DNA from: Hyphomicrobiales bacterium
Lineage (GTDB): Bacteria > Pseudomonadota > Alphaproteobacteria > Rhizobiales > Xanthobacteraceae
Direction: 5' to 3'
Length of the DNA stretch: 64,000 nt
Assembly (NCBI GenBank): GCA_016713235.1
Contig: JADJPN010000003.1
Span: 434,001-498,000, forward strand
This document shows positions 25,626 to 38,791 of this stretch, one piece after another (the stretch's first letter is position 1; every line of letters begins with the position of its first letter). A model generated the notes under the pieces. That model had not been told where the DNA came from. It was given only the letters and a program-made list of their open reading frames with translations, and made no database searches. The position numbers and the translations under genes are program-made.

Positions 25626-26780
25626 ATGGCACCGGGTTTATCTCGACTACAACGCGACCAGCCTGCCGCGCGCCGCCGCCAGAGAAGCGGTGGCGGCGGC
25701 CATGGCTCGCGCCGCGAACGCCTCCTCGGTGCACGCCGAGGGCCGCATGCGCGCGCGCTCGTCGAGGATGCGCGGGCCAGATCGCGGGCGCTGATCGGCG
25801 CGGATCCCGAAGCCAATCTTTTTCACGAGCGGCGCAACCGAGGCGAACGCCGGCGCTGTCGCCCGAACTGGAACTCGAGGGCAAGGCTTCGCTGCGACGT
25901 GCTTCTGCTTTCGGGTGTCGAGCATCCGGCGGTCCGTGTGGGCGGACGCTTCAGCCGGAGCAGATCGAATACGTCCGGGCATGCCGAACGGCGTGATCAT
26001 GCTGCGGCGCTCGAAGAAGCGCTTGCGAAACATAAAAGCGCCGGCCGTCGCGCCTTCGTCTCCGTGATGGCGGCGAATAACGAGACCGGCGTCTTGCAGC
26101 CGCTTGCTGCCGTTGCCGAGATCGTGCACGCCGCGGGCGGCCTGCTGCATACCGATGCGATGCAGGTCGCCGGGAAAATTCCATTCGACCTGCGCGAGAG
26201 CGGCGCCGATCTCGTCTCCATCACCTCGCACAAGCTCGGCGGTCCGCAGGGCGTCGGGGGCGGTGAGCGCGCACATCGCGACACACGCATGCCGCCATGC
26301 TGCGCGGCGGCGGGCAGGAGCGCGGCCGCCGGCCGGGCACCGAGAACGTTGCCGCGATCGCCGGGTTCGGCGCCGCCGCGACCGAAGCGAGGAACACGCT
26401 GACGCCGGAAGGCTCGCGTCTCGGCAGCGCTGCGCGCAAGCTCGAAGAAGGCATTCGGGCGATCGCAAGACGCCGTGATCTTCGGCGAACGCGCGCCCCG
26501 GCTGCCGAACACGACTTTCTTCGCGGCCCCGGTCCCAGGCGGAAACCGCGCTGATCGCCTTCGACCTCGAGGGATCGCGATCAGTCCGGGTTCCGCCTGT
26601 TCGTCCGGCAAGGCTGCGGCTTCGCGGACCTTGCAGGCCATGGGGTGACCCCGAGTTGAGCCGCGGCGCGATGCGCGTGAGCATGGGGTGGAATACTTCA
26701 GACGCTGATGTGACGCAGTTCCTTAGCGTTTGGTCGAAGGTTTATACGTCTCTCAACAAACGCGGGCGCGAGCTGCATAA
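25626..26780 (+). pseudogene. cysteine desulfurase (NifS/IscS-like), first suf-operon gene, many frame breaks
   Basis: A pyridoxal-phosphate enzyme that draws sulfur from cysteine for Fe-S clusters. Pieces in all three frames assemble into one protein: RVYLDYNATSLPRAA, FVSVMAANNETGVLQPLAA, DAMQVAGKIPFDLRESGADL, the PLP lysine in SITSHKLGGPQG, RRPGTENVAAIAG, and the active cysteine in GSACSSGK (codon at 26598). The ending is SRGAMRVSMGWNTSDADV. At least six single-base breaks occur in 1.15 kb. All catalytic residues survive, so error in a very GC-rich template is likelier than decay. In Rhizobiales suf operons a desulfurase of this kind normally comes first. Confidence 0.8.
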
Positions 26781-26810
26781 GAATCGCGGGTTCGCGAGCG
26801 GAGGAGTGGA

Positions 26811-28373
<1,563 letters not shown>

Positions 28374-28393
28374 AGCCGGAATGAGGATCTGAA

Positions 28394-29145
28394 ATGGCGT
28401 TACTCGAAGTAAAAAATCTCCAGGCGCGGGTCGAGGATAAGGAAATCCTTCGCGGCCTGAACCTCACCATCAATCCGGGCGAGGTCCACGCGATCATGGG
28501 GCCGAACGGCTCCGGCAAATCGACGTTGTCTTACGTGCTCGCGGGCAAGGACGATTACGAAGTCACCGGCGGCACGGCGACCCTCGACGGCGAAGATCTG
28601 CTTGATCTTGAGCCGGACGAGCGCGCGGCCAAGGGCCTGTTTCTTGCGTTCCAGTATCCGATCGAAATTCCCGGCGTTGCCTCGATGACGTTCCTGCGCA
28701 CGGCCGTGAACGCGGTCCGCAAGAAGCGCGGCGACGAGGAACTGTCGACGCCAGATTTTCTCCGCTTCGTGCGCGAGAAGGCGAAAGAGCTGAACATCAA
28801 TCAGGACATGCTGAAGCGTCCCGTGAACGTTGGCTTTTCGGGCGGCGAAAAGAAGCGCAACGAAATTCTCCAGATGTCGCTCTGGAGCCGAAAATGTGCG
28901 TGCTCGACGAGACCGATTCCGGCCTCGACATCGACGCGCTCAAGATCGTCGCCGATGGTGTCAATCGCCTGCGTGCGAAAAACCGCGGCTTCCTCGTCAT
29001 CACGCATTACCAGCGGCTGCTCGATCACATCGTGCCGGACGTCGTGCACGTGATGGCAAAGGGCAAAATCGTGCGCACCGGCGGGCCGGAACTGGCGCAT
29101 GAACTCGAAGCCAAGGGTTACGCCGCTTACGACAATGCGGCTTGA
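28394..29145 (+). CDS. sufC: Fe-S cluster assembly ATPase SufC, one frame break
   Basis: ABC-type ATPase that drives the SufBD scaffold. Walker A GPNGSGKST, signature FSGGEKKRNE and Walker B MCVLDETDSGLDIDALK are all visible, followed by the switch histidine region FLVITHYQRLLDHI. The frame breaks near 28875 (CTCTGG where CTCCTGG is expected, giving MSLLEPKMCVLDE). About 250 residues corrected, normal for SufC. Starts 20 bases after the corrected sufB stop and ends nine bases before sufD. Confidence 0.93.
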
Positions 29146-29153
29146 GGTACGTT

Positions 29154-30476
29154 GTGAACGCTGAAGTCAAAATGATGCGCACGGCTGCGGAAACGCAGTA
29201 TTCGGACGCGCTAGGGAGCCTGCCCGCGACCGGTGCGACCCGTGACCTGCGCGCAAAAGCACTTTCCGATTTCATCGAGAAGGGTCTGCCGCACCGCCGC
29301 GTCGAAGAATGGAAATATACCGATCTTCGCGTGCTGATGCGTGAGATGGCGCCGCTTGCCGAGAAGCCAGGCGCGGCTGTTATTGCCGAAGCCAAGAAGA
29401 ATGACGTGCTTGCCAAGATCGGCGCGCGCGAAATCACCTTTGTCAACGGCGCGTTCGTTCCGGAACTCTCCAATCTCAAGAATTTGGAGAAGGGGCTGGT
29501 CATTCGCACGCTTGGCGACGCCCTGAAGGCCGATGCCGCCTTGCCGCGGCTGCTCGCGGGCCTGAACCCGAGCAAGTATGATGCGGTCTACGCGCTGAAT
29601 ACCGCGGCGCTGAACGAAGGCATTGTAATCGAAGTCGCCGCTCGCGCGCAGATCACGAAGCCGATTCACATTCGTCACATCGTGACCGGCACGGCTCCGG
29701 TCAGCGTCTTCGGCCGCGTCGTCGTGAAAGTCGGCAAGAAGGCACAGGCAACCATCGTGCAGTCGCATGCCGGCCCGGATGCCGTCGCCTATCAGACCAA
29801 CACTGTTCTCCAGCTTTCCGTCGCCGACGACGCCGAACTCGATATCGTTCGCGTGCAGGCGGAAGGCGACAAGGCGATCCATCTTTCGATGACGATCGGC
29901 GCGGCGGGTACGCGAAGCCGCGTTCGTTCGTTCACGCTGACAACCGGCGCGAGCGTTTCGCGGCACACGGTCCCGTTTGCTTTCGCAGGGAAGGACGTTC
30001 GCGCTTCGATCTCCGGCGCGACGCTACTTCGCAACAAGCAGCACGCGGATATGACGCTGGAAATCGATCACGCCCTGCCGGGCGGCGAGAGCCGCGAATT
30101 GTTCAAGACCGTGCTTGACGACGAGACCAAGGGAATCTTCCAGGGTCTCATCATCGTGCGTCCCGACGCGCAGAAGACCGACGGTCGCATGATGTCGGCG
30201 GCACTCCTGCTCGGTGAAACTGCCGAGATGGATAACAAGCCGGAGCTGGAAATCTTCGCCGACGACGTGCAATGCGCACACGGCGCGACCACCGGCGCGC
30301 TCGACGACGATCTGATGTTTTATCTGCGTGCGCGCGGCATTCCGAAGAAGGAAGCCGAGAGCCTGCTGATCCAATCGTTCTTCGGCGAAGCGATCGAGCA
30401 GATCGAGAACGGGAAAATCCGCGACGCAGTGATGAACCGCGCCAGTATCTGGCTCGGTGAGAGAACGGTAAAGTGA
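29154..30476 (+). CDS. sufD: Fe-S cluster assembly protein SufD
   Basis: An intact 440-residue SufD, partner of SufB in the SufBC2D scaffold. Motifs: RRVEEWKYTDLRVLM near the N-terminus, IVIRPDAQKTDGRMMS-type segment, and ELEIFADDVQCAHGATTGAL with the functional histidine and cysteine region, then RGIPKKEAESLLIQSFFGEA. GTG at 29154 is chosen; TTG at 29142 and ATG at 29172 are alternatives. The stop overlaps the sufS start by four bases (GTGA). One of the few suf genes without a break. Confidence 0.93.
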   Translation: MNAEVKMMRTAAETQYSDALGSLPATGATRDLRAKALSDFIEKGLPHRRVEEWKYTDLRVLMREMAPLAEKPGAAVIAEAKKNDVLAKIGAREITFVNGAFVPELSNLKNLEKGLVIRTLGDALKADAALPRLLAGLNPSKYDAVYALNTAALNEGIVIEVAARAQITKPIHIRHIVTGTAPVSVFGRVVVKVGKKAQATIVQSHAGPDAVAYQTNTVLQLSVADDAELDIVRVQAEGDKAIHLSMTIGAAGTRSRVRSFTLTTGASVSRHTVPFAFAGKDVRASISGATLLRNKQHADMTLEIDHALPGGESRELFKTVLDDETKGIFQGLIIVRPDAQKTDGRMMSAALLLGETAEMDNKPELEIFADDVQCAHGATTGALDDDLMFYLRARGIPKKEAESLLIQSFFGEAIEQIENGKIRDAVMNRASIWLGERTVK

Positions 30477-31710
30477 ACGCGCCAGCCAAAGTGCCCTTCG
30501 ACCTTGCGAAGGTGCGCGCCGACTTCCCGATCCTGTCGAAGGAAGTCTATGGCCGGAAACTCGTCTATCTCGATAACGCCGCCTCCGCGCAGAAGCCGGT
30601 GCAGGTCCTCGACCGCATGCGCCATGCCTATGAGCACGAGTATGCGAACGTCCATCGCGGACTGCATTATCTCGCAAACGCCGCGACCGATGCTTACGAA
30701 GGCGCACGCGAGAAGGTACGCGGTTTTCTCAACGCGAAGTCCACGTCCGAGATCATCTTCACGAAGAACGCGACCGAGGCGATCAATCTAGTCGCTGCGT
30801 CCTTCGGCTTGGCGGAGATCGGCGAGGGCGACGAGATCGTGCTCTCGATCATGGAGCATCACTCGAACATCGTGCCGTGGCACTATCACCGCGAGCGCAA
30901 GGCGCGGTGATCAAATGGGCGCCGGTCGACGAGGACGGCAACTTCCTGCTCGACGAATTCGAGAAGCTTTTGACGAAGCGCACCAAGATCGTCGCGATCA
31001 CGCAGATGTCGAATGCGCTGGGCACCATCGTGCCGATCAAAGAGGTCGTGCAGCTCGCGCATGCGCGTGGCATCCCAGTGCTGGTCGACGGCAGCCAGGG
31101 CGCGGTGCATCTCAAGCCCGACGTGCAGGATCTCGATTGCGATTTTTACATCTTCACCGGCCACAAACTCTATGGTCCGTCGGGCATCGGCGCGCTCTAT
31201 GCGAAGCGCGAATGGCTGGACCGTCTGCCGCCGTTTCTTGGCGGCGGCGAAATGATCCGCGAAGTCTCGGAAGAGACAGTTACTTACGGCGAGCCGCCGC
31301 ATAAGTTCGAAGCGGGAACGCCCGCGATCGTGCCCGCGGTCGGTCTCGGCGCCGCAATCGACTATGTGCGATCGCTCGGGTATGCCAACATCGTTGCGCA
31401 CGAGAAGATGCTGCTCGATTATGCGACCGAAAAACTCTCGCGCATTAACAGCCTGAAATTCTATGGCCGCGCGAAAGAGAAGGGCGCGATCCTCTCCTTT
31501 GAGATGGCGAAGGCCCATCCGCATGATGTCGCGACGGTGATCGACCGGCAGGGTGTAGCGGTCCGCGCCGGCACGCATTGCGCGATTCCGCTGCTCAAGC
31601 GCTACGGCTGCACTGCGACCTGCCGCGCCTCGTTTGCGCTCTACAACACGAAAGAAGAGATCGATGCCTTGGCTGAAGCTCTTCTAAAAGCGCAGGACAT
31701 GTTCGCATAA
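30473..31710 (+). CDS. sufS: cysteine desulfurase SufS, one frame break
   Basis: Group II cysteine desulfurase supplying sulfur to SufBCD. N-terminus MNAPAKVPFDLAKVRADFPI; cofactor lysine in FYIFTGHKLYGPSGIGALY; persulfide-loop cysteine and C-terminus in YGCTATCRASFALYNT. The frame breaks near 30900 (GCAAGGCGCGG where one more G gives RERKGAVIKWAPVDEDG). About 412 residues corrected. GTG start, overlapping sufD by four bases. No sufE is seen in this window. Confidence 0.93.
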
Positions 31711-31739
31711 CCGCCGCCTTTTGGTGTAGAATTGCCCCT

Positions 31740-32117
31740 ATGAGCGAAGAGACAAAACCGCAGGCGACCCCGAACGCCCCCTCGATCCAGTCGGCCATTC
31801 CCGCCGAGGAATTGGCGCGACTGACCGATGATATCGTCGGTGCGCTGAAGTCGGTCTATGACCCGGAAATCCCGGTCGATATTTACGAACTCGGCCTGAT
31901 CTACAAGGTCGATATCGCCGACGACCGCCAGGTTGCCGTCGATATGACACTCACCTCGCCGCATTGCCCGGCCGCGATCGAGCTTCCCGGCATGGTCGAA
32001 AACGCCGTTTCCTCGGTGCAGGGGGTAGGCCCCGTAAAGGTGAAGGTCGTATTCGACCCGCCCTGGGACCAGAGCCGCATGTCCGAGGATGCCAGGGTTG
32101 CACTGAACCTGTGGTGA
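31740..32117 (+). CDS. sufT: SUF system assembly factor SufT (MIP18/DUF59 family)
   Basis: A 125-residue MIP18-family protein that assists maturation of Fe-S proteins. Conserved core: ALKSVYDPEIPVDIYELGLI, DMTLTSPHCPAAIELPGMVE (with the family cysteine) and VKVVFDPPWDQSRMSEDAR. Starts 29 bases after sufS in the standard rhizobial order sufS-DUF59-sufA. Confidence 0.93.
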   Translation: MSEETKPQATPNAPSIQSAIPAEELARLTDDIVGALKSVYDPEIPVDIYELGLIYKVDIADDRQVAVDMTLTSPHCPAAIELPGMVENAVSSVQGVGPVKVKVVFDPPWDQSRMSEDARVALNLW

Positions 32118-32161
32118 CCCCACTTAATCATTCGGTAGAATAGGGCTTCTAGAGTCGCCTC

Positions 32162-32542
32162 ATGAACGCACCCCGTCCGAGACCCGCCGTGATGACCGTG
32201 ACCGACGCAGCCGCGAGCCGTGTCCGTGACCTGATCTTGCGCGCGGAAAAGCCGGTCGCGGGCGTGCGCGTTGGCGTAAAGAACGGCGGCTGCGCCGGCA
32301 TGTCCTACACCATGGATCTCGCCGAGACCGTCGAGCGCGGCGATGAAGTCGTCGATGTAAACGGCCTGAAGGTGCTGATCGATCCCAAGGCGGTGCTTTT
32401 TCTCCTCGGCACCACGATGGATTTCACGGTCGACAAGATGAGCGCGAAGTTCGTGTTCAGGAACCCGAACGAGACCTCAGCCTGTGGCTGCGGCGAGTCG
32501 GTGACGATCGTGCCCGCGAAGGCTGAACGCGCCTCCCACTAA
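32162..32542 (+). CDS. sufA: A-type Fe-S carrier SufA/IscA family
   Basis: A 126-residue HesB/IscA-type protein that carries clusters from the scaffold to apo-enzymes. The three metal-binding cysteines are present: VKNGGCAGMSYTM and SACGCGESV. The N-terminal 10 residues are a Pro/Arg extension (MNAPRPRPAV). Last of the suf operon; 44 bases after sufT. Confidence 0.93.
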   Translation: MNAPRPRPAVMTVTDAAASRVRDLILRAEKPVAGVRVGVKNGGCAGMSYTMDLAETVERGDEVVDVNGLKVLIDPKAVLFLLGTTMDFTVDKMSAKFVFRNPNETSACGCGESVTIVPAKAERASH

Positions 32543-32559
32543 ATACGGGCACCCGCCGG

Positions 32560-32955
32560 ATGGCATTCGACGACCCCGAATCCATCCGCGAATTGTTCTC
32601 CGCATTCGGAACGGTAAGCGTGCGCCGCATGTTCGGCGGCCACGGCGTATTTGCCGACGGCCTGATGTTCGCGCTCGAGTCCGACGGCGAGCTTTTTCTG
32701 AAAGCGGACGACCTCACGATTCCGAAACTGGCCGCCGAAAACTCCGAGCCTTTCGTCTACAAAGCGAAGGGCCGCGAGGTTGCGCTCTCCTATTGGAAAT
32801 TGCCGGAGCGGCTTTATGACGAGCCGGACGATTTCGCCGGCTTCGCGCGCGAGGCTTTCGGCGCTGCACAGCGGGCGGTGAGGATGAAGCCGAAGACGAA
32901 AAAGGCTCCGAAACCGGAGCCTAAAACGAAAAAGCAGAAGCCGAAACGCCGCTGA
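32560..32955 (+). CDS. TfoX/Sxy N-terminal domain protein
   Basis: A 131-residue protein with the TfoX_N fold: VSVRRMFGGHGVFADGLMFA, ELFLKADDLTIPKLA and ALSYWKLPERLYDEPDD. The last 25 residues are Lys/Pro-rich (KTKKAPKPEPKTKKQKPKRR). In E. coli Sxy is a competence coactivator; for stand-alone N-terminal domains in alphaproteobacteria no role is known. It sits 17 bases after sufA and may be the tail of that transcript. It converges directly on the diguanylate cyclase gene with no gap. Confidence 0.85.
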   Translation: MAFDDPESIRELFSAFGTVSVRRMFGGHGVFADGLMFALESDGELFLKADDLTIPKLAAENSEPFVYKAKGREVALSYWKLPERLYDEPDDFAGFAREAFGAAQRAVRMKPKTKKAPKPEPKTKKQKPKRR

Positions 32956-34021
32956 TTACGCGATCTTTGGTTGGGCTTTATCGGGCTTTTCGATCGCGGT
33001 TTCGGCGATGACGCAGTTGCGGCCCGCGGCCTTGGCGGCGTAGAGGCAGCTGTCCGCGCGCTCCAGGACCGAGGCGACGTCGTCGCCTTTGCGCCACTGT
33101 GCGACGCCAAGCGAAATCGTGACCCGGCCGAGCGTTTCGCCGGTCGAACGGCGCATCAATTCCTTGCTCTGCACAGCGCGCCGGATGTGATCAGCGACCG
33201 TGACCGCTTGCGTCAGCATGGTGTTCCGCAATATGACCGCGAATTCCTCGCCGCCGTAGCGCGCGGCGATATCCTGGCCCTTGACGTTATGCTTGAGCGA
33301 CACCGCAACCAGGCGCAGCACGTGATCGCCGGTGAGATGGCCGTAGGTGTCGTTGAATTTCTTGAAGTGGTCGATATCGGTGAGGATCACCGAAAGCGGT
33401 TCTCCGGTTGTGGCCGCGTGTTTCGTCAGGCGCTCAATCGCGCTATCAAAAAACTTGCGGTTCGAAAGCGTGGAGGGGGTCGGTCAGGGACTCCGTGCGC
33501 ACGACTTCGAGATTTTCCTGCAACTCGCGGATTTCCTGCCGCGAGTCTTTCAGGCGCTGCTGCATGATCTGATTTTTTGCTTCGACTTCGCGAGTGGCGC
33601 TGACCAGCGATTCCACGATCATGCGGATCTGTTCGCGATCGTTCGTGCTCGCCATGCCTTCGGTCGCGCCCGCGAGCGATTTTGAGTAGTCGTCGGCGGT
33701 GCCGATCGAGGCCTGGATCATCGCCATGACCTGTTCGATCTCGCCGGCCATCTGTGTGCCGACCTTGTCGATACGTTCGCCGATACGCGCGGCGGAAAAA
33801 TATCGCAGATAGGTCTCTTCGATCTGTAGCTCTGAGATCGTGCCGTTATCGTTGATGGTCGTGTTGATCGCCTGATTGAGCGCGGCGTTGCTGCCGCCTG
33901 CGTAAGTGTACCAGACTTCGAAATTGTGGGGGGTCGCCGGGTGGTGCAGCGCCTTGATGCGTTCGAGCGCAGACTCGGCAAGGTCGATCGTGCGTTCGAT
34001 TTCAGCAGCGCTGGAAGCCAT
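32956..34021 (-). CDS. GGDEF diguanylate cyclase, one frame break
   Basis: Makes cyclic di-GMP. The N-terminal part (residues about 1-170) is helical with a coiled coil and lacks membrane spans, so the enzyme is probably cytoplasmic; it resembles a rhizobial family starting with a 'HNFEVWYTYAGG' segment. The GGDEF domain has ILTDIDHFKKFNDTYGH, active site RYGGEEFA and SLGVAQWRKGD. No RxxD inhibitory site is obvious five residues upstream. The frame breaks near 33465, where removing one C restores SLTDPLTLSNRKFFDSAIERL. ATG at 34021 is preferred over 34057. Confidence 0.88.
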
Positions 34022-34274
34022 AAACCCAATCGCGCAGCGTTGAACTGCGCGCCCCATAACCGCGAAAGCCGCGATCTTTTAAGGGCTTACCTTAGGTCCG
34101 CTTCGTGAACGGATTGTAAATCTGCGATTTATTAGCAATTAGTTTGGATATCAACTTACTGGTTCGCGGCGCTTTAAATTGGTCGGCCGGTGGAAGAATG
34201 CAGGCAGCTGGGAAGCGTCGCTCGAGATGCCGTTTTGCGTCCGCGGCGGAGGCGATTTCTGGGCAAGAGCGGGC

Positions 34275-35609
<1,335 letters not shown>

Positions 35610-35811
35610 CTCGCCCGGTGGGCTGCTTCCTCATCGGTTCAGGCCGTATGCCTGGTAACGTCGGGTGAGGAGCGCCGGATCGACGGGCAGAACGGGGCGA
35701 ATCCAAAAACAGCCCTTCGATGCATTGCAACATAGGAAGAAAACGGCAGAAGTCAATGAAAATCGCTGCTAATCGGCTATACGGCGTAATCACGGTGAAG
35801 ATGGGGTGAGA

Positions 35812-36513
35812 ATGGAAGCGGCGGTTCCGGTCGTGATGGTGCCGGGTTTGAACTGCTCGGCACGGGTCTATGCGCCGCAACTGCCGGCGCTCTGGCAATT
35901 CGGCCCGGTCCAGATCGCGGACCACCGGCGCGGCAACTCGATGGCTTTAATCGCAAAGTCGATCCTGGACGCGGCGCCGCCGCGTTTTGCGCTCGTCGGT
36001 TTTTCGATGGGCGGCTACATCTCGCTTGAAATTCTGCGGCAGGCGAAAGAGCGCGTGCTGAAACTCGCGCTGATTGATACGGCCGCCGCCGCCGACCGCC
36101 CGGACCAGACCGCGAAACGTCAAGCCAGCATCGCACTCACGCGCGAAGGCAAGTCCGCCGAGCGTGAAGAAGCGCTCTGGCCGCTTCTGGTGCATGAATC
36201 GCGGCTGAAGGACGAGACGGTCCGGGCCGTCGTGAAGGAGATGCATCAGGACACCGGGACCGAAGCCTATCTCAACCAGCAAAATGCGATCATGAACCGG
36301 GCGGATTCGCGCCCGCTGCTAAAAGATATGAAGATGAAAACGCTGATCGTGGTTGGCGATAGCGATCAACTCACGCCGCCGCCGGCTGCGAAGGAAATGC
36401 ACGAACTGGTTACGGGTTCGCGCCTCGACGTAATTCCGAACTGCGGACACATGTCCACGCTCGAACGTCCCGACCGCGTCACCAAACTGCTTGTGGAATG
36501 GCTGGCCGAATGA
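35812..36513 (+). CDS. alpha/beta hydrolase
   Basis: About 233 residues. Starts MEAAVPVVMVPGLNCSARVY; a GTG six bases earlier is possible. Nucleophile elbow GFSMGG (FALVGFSMGGYIS), acid near VVGDSDQLTPP, histidine in IPNCGHMSTLERPD. Cytoplasmic esterase/lactonase type; substrate unknown. Its stop overlaps the following methyltransferase-family gene by four bases. Confidence 0.88.
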   Translation: MEAAVPVVMVPGLNCSARVYAPQLPALWQFGPVQIADHRRGNSMALIAKSILDAAPPRFALVGFSMGGYISLEILRQAKERVLKLALIDTAAAADRPDQTAKRQASIALTREGKSAEREEALWPLLVHESRLKDETVRAVVKEMHQDTGTEAYLNQQNAIMNRADSRPLLKDMKMKTLIVVGDSDQLTPPPAAKEMHELVTGSRLDVIPNCGHMSTLERPDRVTKLLVEWLAE

Positions 36514-37003
36514 GCAGGGAAGCGCGTGATGTCCCGAACGTGATTGCGCGTCCGCCGCTGATTTTGTTCGTGACCCTGGTTGCCGGTCTCGTGCTCGATC
36601 AGCTTTATCCGGCAGGTCACATCGGACAGATGGCGACGGTCTGCGTTATCTCGCGGCGGCATCGCGCCTTTCTCATGCGCCGGATCGCCTTGCTCGGCAC
36701 CGCCGCCGAACGAAATGCGCAAAGCCAAGACCAACATCCCGACCTGGGAGCCGACGCTCGCGCTCGCGACGGAAGGCGTTTACGCCACCTCACGCGTAAC
36801 CCGATCTATCTCGCCTTTATCTTTTCCTGATCGGTTTCGGAACGCTGCTCAATCTCGGACTGGTTTTTGTGCTGATCGTGCCGTTCGTGCTGATCATCCA
36901 TTACGGCGTGATCCGGCGCGAGGAGGCGTATCTGCTTGCGCGCTTCGGAGTGCCTTACGCAAACTACATGAAGCAGACGCCGCGCTATCTGCTCGGCATC
37001 TAG
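36510..37003 (+). pseudogene. isoprenylcysteine carboxyl methyltransferase-family membrane protein, several frame breaks
   Basis: ATG overlaps the hydrolase stop (ATGA). N-terminus MSREARDVPNVIARPPLILF leads into a membrane span. Further pieces lie in other frames: MRKAKTNIPTWEPTLALATE, then TRNPIYLAFIF, then FGTLLNLGLVFVLIVPFVLI and HYGVIRREEAYLLARFGVPY, ending PRYLLGI at 37003. These are the hallmarks of the PEMT/ICMT-like family (small membrane methyltransferases using SAM; NPIY and the RxEE motif). About 165 residues corrected, with about three or four breaks between 36640 and 36835. Substrate unknown. Confidence 0.7.
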
Positions 37004-37006
37004 TGT

Positions 37007-38179
37007 TTAGTCGACCGGAAGCCCGACGTAGTTCTCCGCGAGCGCTGTCGATGCCGCTTTCGAGGACGTGACGTAGTCGAGTTCGGCCAGCTGACGCCGT
37101 CGGTCGAAGTTACCGTCCTTCGGGTTCAGGTGCAGCATCGTGGTCATGAAATACGAGAAACGCTGCGCCTTCCAGATGCGCGAGAGGCACTTCTTCGTGT
37201 AGCCGTCCAGCAGCGCCGTGCTCTTCGATTTGTAGAAGGCTTCGATCGCGCGGGCGAAAAACAGGACGTCAGCGATCGCGAGATTCATGCCCTTGGCGCC
37301 TGTCGGCGGCACGATGTGCGCGGCGTCGCCCGCGAGAAACAGCCGGCCAAATTGCATGGGTTCGACGACGAAGCTGCGCATCGCGGTCACGCCTTTTTCG
37401 AATACGCGGCCGGTCTTGAGTATCTTTTCGCCGTCAGGGCCGAGGCGACGCTTCAGCTCCGCCCAGACTTCTTCGTCAGACCACTTCTTCGCGTCTTCTT
37501 CGGGGTCGCATTGGAGGTAGGCGCGCGTGATGTTCGGCGCGCGCATCGAATAAAGCCCGAAGCCGCGATCATGATACGAGTAGATCAATTCGTGTGACGG
37601 GGGCGGGGACTCCGACAGGATTCCGAGCCAGCCGAAGGGGTAGACCCGCTCGAATTCGGTGAGCACGCCGGCTGGAATGGTCGGCCGGCAGACGCCATGG
37701 AAGCCGTCGCATCCGGCGATAAAATCGCAAGCAATTTCATGCGACTCGCCGTTCTTTTTGAATCGGATTATCGGCTGGTCGCTATCCAGCCTGTCGACTT
37801 GGGTGCCGGAAACATCAAATTCGATTCCGCCGCCTTGGCTTAGGCGCGCTTGAATCAGGTCTTTAACGACTTCATGTTGTCCGTAAACGACGATGTCCTT
37901 GTTCACGAGCGACTTGAAATCTATCCGCCTGCGCTCTCCATTGATTCCGATTTCGATGCCTTCGTGAACCAGGCCTTCCTTGCGCATGCGGGCGCCGACG
38001 CCGAGTTCGTCGAGGAGGCCCGCGGCCCAGTGTTCGATCACGCCGGCACGGACGCGCGCCTCGACATAGGCGCGCGAGCGGGTCTCAATGATGACTGACG
38101 AGAAGCCGGCGCGATGCAACAGCAGCGAGAGCATCAGCCCGGCAGGGCCTGCCCCGATAATTCCGACCTGCGTACGCAT
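37007..38179 (-). CDS. pobA: 4-hydroxybenzoate 3-monooxygenase
   Basis: FAD- and NADPH-dependent hydroxylase turning 4-hydroxybenzoate into protocatechuate. 390 residues, intact. FAD motifs GIIGAGPAGLMLSLLLHRAG and RLFLAGDAAHIVPPTGAKGMN, the DG motif AGCDGFHGVCRPTIPAG, and ARVRAGVIEHWAAGLL as in Pseudomonas PobA. The C-terminus AENYVGLP is also typical. No pobR or pca genes adjoin it, so the downstream ring-cleavage genes are elsewhere. It converges with the ICMT-like gene three bases on. Confidence 0.92.
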   Translation of the reverse strand: MRTQVGIIGAGPAGLMLSLLLHRAGFSSVIIETRSRAYVEARVRAGVIEHWAAGLLDELGVGARMRKEGLVHEGIEIGINGERRRIDFKSLVNKDIVVYGQHEVVKDLIQARLSQGGGIEFDVSGTQVDRLDSDQPIIRFKKNGESHEIACDFIAGCDGFHGVCRPTIPAGVLTEFERVYPFGWLGILSESPPPSHELIYSYHDRGFGLYSMRAPNITRAYLQCDPEEDAKKWSDEEVWAELKRRLGPDGEKILKTGRVFEKGVTAMRSFVVEPMQFGRLFLAGDAAHIVPPTGAKGMNLAIADVLFFARAIEAFYKSKSTALLDGYTKKCLSRIWKAQRFSYFMTTMLHLNPKDGNFDRRRQLAELDYVTSSKAASTALAENYVGLPVD

Positions 38180-38272
38180 GGTTCCCCCTGGAATTCTATT
38201 CGGGCGAACCTAGCGCAATTTGCGTGGAGGGGATGGGATCAGCCCGGGTAACGGCTGATCCTTTTCCGTTCC

Positions 38273-38686
38273 TTAGCCTCTGCCGCGGCTCTCGGCCTTA
38301 TGCGCGGTTCCCAGTTCCCCAGTCGGGCTCGCCTGATTGACGGCCTCAGGGAAGAATTCCGACATCTTCTTCAGCGCTTCGTCCACCGGAAGGCCAAGCT
38401 GCTTTGCGATCTGTTTGACCTGCTCGTTGCCGAGCGCCTCTTTGATCTGCGTCGGGCTGACCGGAAGATTCTGGCCGTTGCCGAGCCACGAGCCAATCTG
38501 TTTCTCGAGGCCGCCTTCCTGCAATTGCTTCAAGAGGCCGCCGATCGAACCGAGATCGGTGTTTTTCAAAATGTTGCCGAACACGTCCGGCAGTTGCGAC
38601 TGCTGCTGCTGATTGACGTTTCCGTTCAGCACGCCTTTCAGCACTTCGCCCAATACGCCTTCCAGTAAACTCATAGCCATCTCCAT
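38273..38686 (-). CDS. YidB family protein (DUF937)
   Basis: A 130-137 residue protein with the YidB signature: SLLEGVLGEVLKGVLNG, GSIGGLLKQLQEGGLEKQ, SWLGNGQNLPVSPTQIKEAL and IAKQLGLPVDEALKKMSEFF. Function unknown; members are soluble and Gly/Gln-rich. Three methionines (38686, 38680, 38674) compete as start; MSLLEG at 38674 is the family norm. Its 5' end faces the MBL-fold gene. Confidence 0.85.
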   Translation of the reverse strand: MEMAMSLLEGVLGEVLKGVLNGNVNQQQQSQLPDVFGNILKNTDLGSIGGLLKQLQEGGLEKQIGSWLGNGQNLPVSPTQIKEALGNEQVKQIAKQLGLPVDEALKKMSEFFPEAVNQASPTGELGTAHKAESRGRG

Positions 38687-38791
38687 TCGCCCGTAAGGCT
38701 ATGCACTCTGCATAGCGTTATGGCACTGTCTCGCCGGACGAGACAGAAATCTGATCGCGGATTGTGGCCGCTTCGGGAAGGACGGCAACGA